Assembly: GCA_015039465.1 (NCBI GenBank)
Contig: MU129982.1
Span: 19,742 to 57,302 of the forward strand
DNA from: Phlegmacium glaucopus
Lineage: Eukaryota; Basidiomycota; Agaricomycetes; Agaricales; Cortinariaceae
Reading direction: 5' to 3'
Length of the DNA: 37,561 bases
In this document: in pieces, positions 30,301-37,561 of the stretch
How the letters are laid out: the number at the start of each line of letters is the position of its first letter
Numbering within the stretch: the first letter of the stretch is position 1
Notes under the pieces: model-generated
What the model saw: the letters and a program-made list of their open reading frames with translations, nothing else
The model's database searches: none
What the model was told of the DNA's origin: nothing
Made by a program: the position numbers and the translations under genes

Positions 30301-32035
30301 GGCCAGAAGGAGCAGATTGGACAGCATTCTGGTGGTGGGATATGGCATGGTCAATATCCTGGAGGTCCCCAGTGCGTTCAAAGCGACGTAAGTACGAATT
30401 GCCAAGGTTGTTGAACCTCCTCGGAAGGTGAGCATGGCCAGAAGGAGTGGATTCAACAGCGCTCTGGTGGTGGGATATGGAATGGTCGATATCCTGGAGG
30501 TCGCCGGTGCGTTGAAAGCGACATAAGTAAGAAGTTCCAAGGTTGTCGAAGCAACTCGAAAGGTCAGCGTGGCCAGAAGGAGTGGATTGGACCGCGTTCC
30601 GGCAGTGGGATATGGCATGGTCAATATCCTGGAGGTCGCCAGTGCGTTGAAAGCGACGTAAGTACGAAGTTCCAAGGTTGTTGAACCTCCTCGGAAGGTC
30701 TGCATGGCCAGAACGAGTGGATTGGACAGCATACTGGTGGTGGGATATGGCATGGTCAATATCCTGGAGGTCACCGGTGTGTTTAAAGCGACGTAAGTAC
30801 GAATTTCCAAGCTTGTAGGAAATGGCGGGAAGAACATTAACGCCAGGCATGGACGAAACTGCAGTTTCATAATGGAAAATTGCCTGAGTAATATCGTCGA
30901 CGTTTCCTGTTTCTTCGAAGCGGCGCCAGAATGTCTGGGCCCTAGCAATAGCCTTACGCAAGTCAGAGACAGCACGCAGTGCCACTCCTCTGGCATCATT
31001 CATAGCACCTGACTCAAAGGTCGAACTTGAAGCTACAAATGGGTCAATTAGTGGATCTGAAGGTAGTCAACCTAACGTACCCACTGTAAAAGTCATCTTC
31101 ACTGCCATGGGATTGTCTCCTTTCACTGATTCAAATACATGCTCCGCTAGGGTGTCTACAGACACGACCTATTATAAGCGCATGTAGGGCGGACAAACGA
31201 CTGTTTTTGGCGTACCTTCCTCTGCACACGCCATGGCATTAATTTCGTCAGCATTGAATGCAAGGAAAGCCTCAACATCCCCATCCTTCGACCGAACAAT
31301 CAACATCATATAACCGGTATCATGACGACTGGATCTTGTTGCATTAGCCGCTGCCTTATCGGTTTGGTTAAAATGCCTCTTCAAAAAATCACTCACAAGT
31401 CGATATTCTCAACGACTTTCCACTTCGTAGGAGAGACCCTCGTGAGGCCCAAGGTTTCGAGGTTACCAATCAGCATGATGGCCAGCGTCAGCTCATCATT
31501 GAAGTGATGAGGCGACAAACATTCAAGGAAAATATCTAATTCGCAGAGTGAGGGCAGGTGGAAAGGCAAAACGAAACCAAGCCTTACCTTTCAATAAACC
31601 TTTTCGACTTGATTGTTCACTGGTACCGGTGGGTGCGGCTGATGAAAGGATGTTCGCAATGCCATGCGGTTCCCCAGTAATTTCCAGTGGCGCAGTGTCT
31701 TCTTGGATCGACACACTACCGTGGGGTGGTAGTTCGTGCGGCGGATCGTGCTCAGAGATCGAGACGGCTGAGCTTTCGAGTTGCGTTCCAGGCGTTGAAC
31801 TGCGTTCAAATGTCGTTACCTCTGTCCCTTGTATTACGCTTGGCATGGATTCAAGGTACGGAATTATTGGGTTCTGGGGTGGTTGGTGATGTGGGGTGTA
31901 TTGAGCCGTAGTTTCTGGAGGTCCTTCGTGCCGCGAGACGGTGGTTGCACCTTGAAGTTGGTTGTTATCATCGATGGTGCCGTCAGGACTTCGAGTGGTC
32001 GTTCGTACCCGATTCTTGGGGGGCGAAACATTCAC
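27375..32035 (-). CDS. TPR-CHAT cysteine protease, copy B (one frameshift)
   Basis: Paralogue of copy A with the same six-exon plan: about 31588-32035, 31397-31535, 31216-31328, 31081-31155, 28246-31032 and 27375-28199. Exons 2, 3, 4 and 6 have exactly the lengths found in A (139, 113, 75 and 825 nt). The large TPR exon is 2787 nt against 2516 in A, which is two 135-nt units plus one base. The extra base lies at about 29891-29900 (gcatgggtcag where other units have gcatggccag) and shifts the frame after the seventh of thirteen units, leading to a stop. The CHAT domain beyond it is intact, with AHFACHGVQD and LSACQTSKGD. Thus the gene is either newly broken, possibly leaving a truncated TPR protein, or has a sequencing error. 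The start is uncertain: where A has its ATG, B has CTG (about 32212). An ATG at 32035 opens a long Pro/Thr-rich N-terminus, and one at 32271 could be joined by an intron. Confidence 0.8.
29074..30829 (-). repeat. 135-bp coding repeats, TPR array of copy B (13 units)
   Basis: Thirteen 135-bp units are counted, two more than in copy A, with one unit lengthened by a single base near 29895. Units carry the same core (FNNLGNSYLxRF and TGDLQDIDHAISHHQNAVQSTPSGHADLP). Confidence 0.85.
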
Positions 32036-34870
32036 TGAGATGATAAAAAATCAAGATCAAGCTCTGAATCGAAGCATAATAAGTAATCGCAGAACGTGCC
32101 CAATGTTTCACTGGTCGACAGCCTCTTTCGTTGTCCTTGACTGTGGGCAACAGAGGCTGCGATTTCAACTTGATCAGTATGTTCGGAGGTGGCCAGCGTG
32201 GATATTGAAGAGGCGGATAGATTGGCAGAGGGTGTTTGAAGCTGAAAATTTGCGAGTTTGCGTCCTTGCAATAGTATATGGCGGCTGCCTCATGTTGGCT
32301 GTGCGCTGTGCGCGTAGGCTAAGTACTTAGCACAGATCATGATCATGATTTTATTCCCACGTGATAAGCTGTGCTACAATACTTGTCTTCCAAACACGCT
32401 CCGCCAATCTATCCGTCGGCGTGGATCATCCTTTGCGAGGTGGCAGGTGTGGTTTCCTACTGGATGTTTGCTGAACAAACCTAATGGCACGACTCTCTAA
32501 ATCGTAAAGCCTGCCAAGGCGTTGAAGTTTTACGTTTTATTTTACATAGATATCTTCAGTGCCCAAACAGCAGACTATGTACTCCAAGTTGCCATCGTTC
32601 AATTACGGCCATAGAAGCAGGCAGCGCGTCACGCTCCAAGGATGCTGAAAACCTGGCTCTTCTCGGTACTCACGCAATGACGCCTTACACAGCTTGTCCA
32701 GGCCCATTCGCACCTCCACTTCCTGCGCCAGCTCACCCCTCACATGGCAGATGACATAGTCATGTTGGAGAGTTGGTGAGAATTGTGCCAGCTCAGATGT
32801 CACCAACCCATTCCTCGACCCAAAACCCAGCCCAGAACCCTCGGCGACAAATCATTGCCCCACAAACAGGTGAGTAGACGTAGGATGCGTATATAAAGTC
32901 CATGCTCACACCTACTGGGTAGATGGCACCGAGTACCAACCACATCAGAGCCGTTTGATGCTTAACATCAACAACGATGACGAAATGAAGAGGCTTAGCA
33001 ATTTTCAAGCCATACTGAGTATCTGAAATGAGATAACAGCAGAGAAATAACAAGAAGAGAAAACGAGACGACAGAGACGAAGTGAAGGAACGAAATGCCC
33101 TTGAACTGACCTTCCCAGTTCGTGCCGCTTTATTCAACCAATCCGCACTAACTAACATTTTCCTTTATCCAGCTAAACAGCTCCTCTTACCCGCGCATAC
33201 AGTGATGGACCTACGAACACGACCTCACTCACACACAGAAGGTGTTTCTTTTTTCGTATTCTTTTCGGTCTAATTCTAATTCTTTGAAGACAGCTGCTGT
33301 TGTTTTTTCGACACTCTTCCTTCCAGCTTCTTGACTTAGACCTTAGTGCAACTCGAAAACGCGTCCGACCCCTTCGTACTGCCCTTGCTGACGCGGTCCT
33401 TACTCGTCCCGTTTCGCTCCGTAAGTAAATTTTACGACTACATACCTAAATCGCTTACATATTACATACAAAGGTTGCCAACACAAGCCAGCCCTGCATC
33501 GTCGCCTTCATGACACCGACGTCGTTGCAATGATGAAGATCAACAACAACCTCGAGTCATAGTTGAGAAAAGATGAGAGTAAGGAAATAACAGCACGAAG
33601 ACAAGATGGAGACAAGGACAGACGAACGGCCGCTAGGGAAGGAAGGAAAACTCCATGATTTTACCACCCGGTACGTCCCTCTTTTATGCCTTCGAACATG
33701 CCCTAATATCTTCATTCATTCCAGCCAAAATTCTCGCAAAGCCTGGACTCGCAGCGCTTGACCAGCCTAACATAGATTTTTGTGATTCTCTTTGAATGCG
33801 AGGTATGTAGCGTATGACCGTTTGGTCTCTTGCCAGCCTAACGGAGGTTCGTGTAATATTATTGTTAATATTATTATGGAATTAACCCACGTATTCGGTT
33901 ATAGATCCATCATTTCGACATCGACGTCTCCTTCTCGGGCTCGACACCCCCAAATCCAAACGTGTACCCTCTACTACTAGGTTATTTATCATTCTGGAAG
34001 GCTAGGCTCGAGCAAAAGCAGAGCCTAAAACTAGCGGCAAGTCACTCAAGTCTTGAATAAACATCTCTTAATTACATTTACACAACTTTTGTCTAACATG
34101 CATATAAAGCGATATTGATACTATTACTAACCTACGAAACACACAACACGATGCCCACGTCATCGCCTTCGGAGCTCGGCGTGTCATGCATTCGGAATGG
34201 GACTCGGAAAGGGATATGATCCAGAGAGCTCAATAACGAGTTCGTAATTTAGTATTCGCAATATTTATCTTGTCCCCTCTAAGAACTTGCTGCCAATACC
34301 CTTCCCTCGCTAAATCCTCACCCAAACTCTGGAAGCGCAGCCCTCGAAATTAAAGCCTAACCTCGACCGACACGGTCTTAAGCCCTAAAGCAACGGGACG
34401 CCTGTGCGTGCAGGGGAGGCATTAGATGTTGCAGGGCAGGTCATGGTGGCCAGGTGAATGGCGTGGTACAGGCATCAGCACTCGAGCCATACCATGCCAT
34501 TGACCTTGACCTAGGGTTGAGGCTGTCGACGGATGGGATTGTTGGCCCGGGTTATAGGCTTTGAATGTAGTTCAGAGGCTAGCAGCCAGTAGTACATAAT
34601 AAAGTAAGTCTCGTAAGAACGAGCCCCTAGTAGGCTAAAGGAGACTCGTAATGAGACGTATAAAGAATATTAAAGCACCAATTCAGATTGGAGTCCATGA
34701 CCGCCGCTGCGAAGGATGGGTGCAATGAAAGCTATTGCATTCAAGATAGGAATCCGAGTTTCAACATGACCGTGTTTTGATTCAGTAAATCGGGTTTTAT
34801 TCAAAGGAAACAAGCAAAATTTGCTGTACAACTAGCGTTTTACTTGTTGGTATATGATGTTTTAGGCCAC
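32036..34870. other. Upstream flank of TPR-CHAT copy B
   Basis: The first 240 bp still show the N-terminal coding sequence homologous to copy A (HTDQVEIAASVAHSQGQ on the minus strand, about 32200-32150). Beyond this the flank parallels 24480-26800, with the same candidate exon traces (RRQIIAPQT near 32850, LSATRKRVRPLR near 33345) and the same palindromic A/T word near 33856. No complete gene can be assembled. Confidence 0.45.
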
Positions 34871-36587
34871 TTGGCTCCTCCCCCTACCGTAGCTCGACTA
34901 TTCAAGAAAGCTCCGTCCTCGTGTTCATAGTCCTCGGTCAAAAATATCTAGAAAAGCATGGCAGAAACGTGTTACTTACGGGAACAAGACTTCAAGATTA
35001 TTTGGTCTTGATCACCACTGAGATCTGGAACTGCATGATAGGAGAGAAAGGGAGAAATTGGCCGAAAACATACGACAGGACTACTTCATCAAGCGCATCA
35101 TTAGGCGAGCCCCCGTCCATATCAGATCAGTGCAGGTGTTGGGCCCTCCAGTACGGCGACAGAGAAGTTGACAATCCGGAAAGGCAAGAAGGGCGATGAG
35201 ACTGACATAATGCAGGCAATTTTTGGGTTTGGATAGACCCCTGACGAAATAGGTGTAGGTATCCGTTACCAGCGAGCCTAGAGGGGTGCTGAATATGCAC
35301 GCAACTTGACGAGACGGCCAGGTCAGAGAAGACAGACGTATACACACGAGGTGCCGTTGTTGCTTGATCGCAATGTGGCTGCGCATTGGGCCATGCGCGA
35401 GGAGGATTGAGGAAAAGTTCGTTTTGAGCGTGGGTTGGCTGCGGTGGACTGAAAGCTTTAAGACGCCACCAGTTGGCAGGGGACTATAGCTCAGAATCGA
35501 TTCAAAGTCCCGGGGATTAAATCGATGAAATTCGATGAACAGTAGTCCAAACGTACTTTCAAGATGAACAGCAGTCGAATGAACGATCCTATCGATCATA
35601 AGTGGAACATTGGTTTTGCAGCCAAACAAATTATAATTGATGGGTAATATTACATAATAAATATTACTAATACTAGCTGCTTCAATATTTTCATTTTTAA
35701 CTCAAACCACCATGAACTTACTTATCTTGTACTTCTACAAGCGCTTGACTGGGAAACAACACACTGCATGGTACCGACGGTTAGCATTGTCATTCACCAT
35801 ACTATTCAACCTGTCCCCCTTGTTATCGTATTTCAACGCAGCCTACGCCGGACTCCAGTAGTCGACAGAAAACCTCTAGGATGCATATGAACTACACGAG
35901 GCAGGTGATCGTTCACTTCCCGGCTGCCATTAAATCATTGCTGAGAAGTAAAGTGAACGTGGATTTAGCCAGCTTTGGAAACTCAGCATTTGCGAGTAAC
36001 TCTTACGTATAAGCGATACAGCGAATTAATGGGAACTTAAACAATCCATTTAAATGGTACATAAGGACTTTGGATCGGCAAACGAAAAATAAAAATATCA
36101 ACAGCTTGCAAGCCCCCCGTCATAACCATTGGGACTGATGGATAACGACGGCAATCCAGCCAACTTGATTCAGCAGGAACACAAAGGGTGAGGCCCGTGT
36201 TGTGATCAAGCCAACGTCGGGCAATGAGCCCATATCGCAGGTTTTTTCGTCTCGCATCTGTGGCGGCGGTACATGGGTCGCGGTATGTAGTAATGAAAAT
36301 TTGGGAGCGAATAAAAAATCTGGCCAACTGCTTTTCATGCCTCAGAGCTAGCGATTCTTCAGACGACCAACTTCTTAGTTCGAACAGTATTGGACTAGGA
36401 AGGTGAAGCCCATCTACTTGAATTTTCTCTGATTTACTGGTATTCAATCTTGCTAAACCTCGTTTTCAGTCACCATGGCGGAATGGTATCAGACCAAAAT
36501 CAGCTTTCAATCATTTCTGCGTCAGAGTGGTGAACCTCTTGTACCAAAATAATTATTTATCTGGTTTTGCTGACACTTTACGCACAG
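34871..36587. other. Intergenic, no recognised gene
   Basis: The longest open frames, 35081-35629 (182 codons, minus) and 36037-36447 (136 codons, minus), show no domain, no signal peptide and no family I know. Both could be chance. The segment around 35640-35720 is A/T-rich. I see no repeat shared with the duplicated units. Confidence 0.4.
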
Positions 36588-37561
36588 TTGCCATCCCGGA
36601 CTAGGGAAAAAAGTTGGGGAATACCAGCATCCAATTGCCCCTGCAGATACCAACAATCACTTATTTGCCTTGATTATCGGGATCAATAAATACCAGGATC
36701 CGAAAATCCGTAATCTTAAAGGATGTATCAAGGACAGCGAAAACGTTTGCAGGTTCTTAACGGAGTCCCTTCATGTAAACCCGATTCATATCAAACATCT
36801 ACGGGATGCGGAAGCTACGCGAAAGGCTATCTTATCTGCTTTCGAAGAACACCTCATTAACAACCGAGAGATACTCGAGAACGACTCCATAATTTTTTAC
36901 TTTGCTGGTCACGGTAGCTACGAGGCTCCCGAGGAAAACTCCCTTGCCGGACACAATATGGAAACGATCTGTCCTTACGATGATAGAGCAGGAGAAGGAG
37001 AACGCGGAATCCCTGATCGCACTATTGCCTCGCTCATGAAGCGGTTAGCGTCCATCAAAGGAAACAATATTGTCGGTTTTATTATTACACACCTTTCACA
37101 TCTGCTGACGATTGATTTCAGACGGCAATATTCGATTCGTGTCATTCTGGAGGGATGGGCCGGGTCTTACGACTTTTCTTAGGAACAGAACAATAGGGGG
37201 AGGTGCATACCTCAAACGAAACCATTAGCACGGAACAAGAGAACAGCGAGGTCTCACACCTTATCTGGCTATATGCACCAAAGCCCTTCGAACGCAGGTC
37301 CAACAGCCTCTTCTAGATTCTCATCTCACCACTTTCGGGGCGTTATCACCAGTGGACATCAGTGACAGCTTCCTCCGTGAAGTATCCGCTCGAGTAGTGC
37401 GACCGTACGCCGTTCCTCTTACACGCTACAATTACCTCCTATACCTTCCTCCCCTAGAACCTACAGACATCGCTTGGAGCGTGCCAAGGTTTACAGAAGC
37501 AGTTCCGGAAAACCTTTCCCGCTTGCTCCTCCAAGCTATTTTGCACTTAAGAGATTTAGGC
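36588..37561 (+). CDS. Caspase-like (peptidase C14) protein, partial at window end
   Basis: The p20-like caspase fold is clear. HLFALIIGINKYQDPKIRNL is followed by GCIKDSENVCRFL, then DSIIFYFAGHGSYE with the catalytic His (codon 36910-36912). After a 50-nt GT-AG intron (37072-37121, with a CTGAC branch site) comes NNITAIFDSCHSGGMGR with the catalytic Cys (37140-37142). This is the metacaspase/caspase-like group common as arrays in agaric genomes. The reading exon begins after an AG at 36587; no start could be joined (an ATG at 36475 does not splice in phase). Without further splicing the frame stops at 37194. A possible 65-nt intron (37164-37228) would instead lead into 111 open codons running off the edge (TPYLAICTKALRTQ and onward), whose family I do not recognise. 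That last part may be a separate gene. Confidence 0.75.

Larger units (their letters stand above)
27128..34870. repeat. Segmental duplication, unit B
   Basis: Direct-orientation partner of unit A (20031-26800). It is about 1 kb longer. Of this, 270 bp is two more TPR units and roughly 400 bp lies in the 5' coding region of the gene near 31700-32170. The remainder is small insertions in the flank, such as the block near 33000-33110. Confidence 0.85.

Noticed and set aside
29900..30999. First part of a 936-codon minus-strand open frame starting at 30999
   Set aside because: Upstream of the inserted base this is the wrong phase of the TPR units. The correct phase there is the one starting at 31003. 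Only the part after about 29895 is the true frame.
35081..35629. 182-codon minus-strand open frame
   Set aside because: No motif, family resemblance, splice structure or conserved copy. It may be chance, so I did not call a gene.
36037..36447. 136-codon minus-strand open frame upstream of the caspase-like gene
   Set aside because: No recognisable domain, and it overlaps the likely promoter of the plus-strand gene.

Overview
The window is nuclear DNA of a filamentous basidiomycete, most likely an agaricomycete. Genes are split by short GT-AG introns (mostly 46-74 nt), and two predicted proteins belong to unnamed families that I know as expanded in mushroom-forming fungi. No tRNA, rRNA or CRISPR array is visible.

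Layout. 1-1.3 kb holds low-complexity, probably retroelement-derived debris. 1.35-2.7 kb is an agaric orphan-family gene with an in-frame TGA (or a 39-nt intron). 3.1-5.3 kb, minus strand, is a decayed NF-X1/FAP1-type zinc-finger gene. 5.5-6.8 kb is an intact six-exon gene with a PD-(D/E)XK-like signature. 8.1-9.1 kb is a BTG/Tob anti-proliferative family gene. 9.9-11.7 kb (minus) and 13.6-15.3 kb (plus) are two intact, divergently transcribed delta-12-type fatty acid desaturases. Their shared upstream region holds a perfect 64-bp tandem duplication and a 195-bp MITE-like element. 16.0-17.0 kb (minus) is a 292-residue protein whose strand pattern and short acidic tail resemble fungal gasdermin-like pore formers. 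17.5-18.1 kb is a foldback element, and 19.0-19.5 kb is a second NF-X1 relic in the opposite orientation.

From 20.0 kb the sequence is a tandem segmental duplication (20.03-26.80 and 27.13-34.87 kb). Each unit carries one six-exon minus-strand gene for a large TPR-CHAT protease. Copy A is intact (1271 aa, 11 TPR units of 45 residues). Copy B has exactly two more units (13), a one-base insertion that breaks the frame, and a rearranged 5' end. The right edge enters a caspase-like (peptidase C14) gene on the plus strand, with its His and Cys motifs visible.

How the genes may work together. A gasdermin-like protein, two CHAT cysteine proteases and a caspase-like protease lie within about 21 kb. 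CHAT and caspase proteases are known activators of bacterial gasdermins, and fungal gasdermins are controlled by proteolysis. The right half of the window is therefore a candidate regulated cell death or allorecognition locus. That functional link is inference. The duplication, repeat-number change, frameshift and relics are read directly from the sequence.
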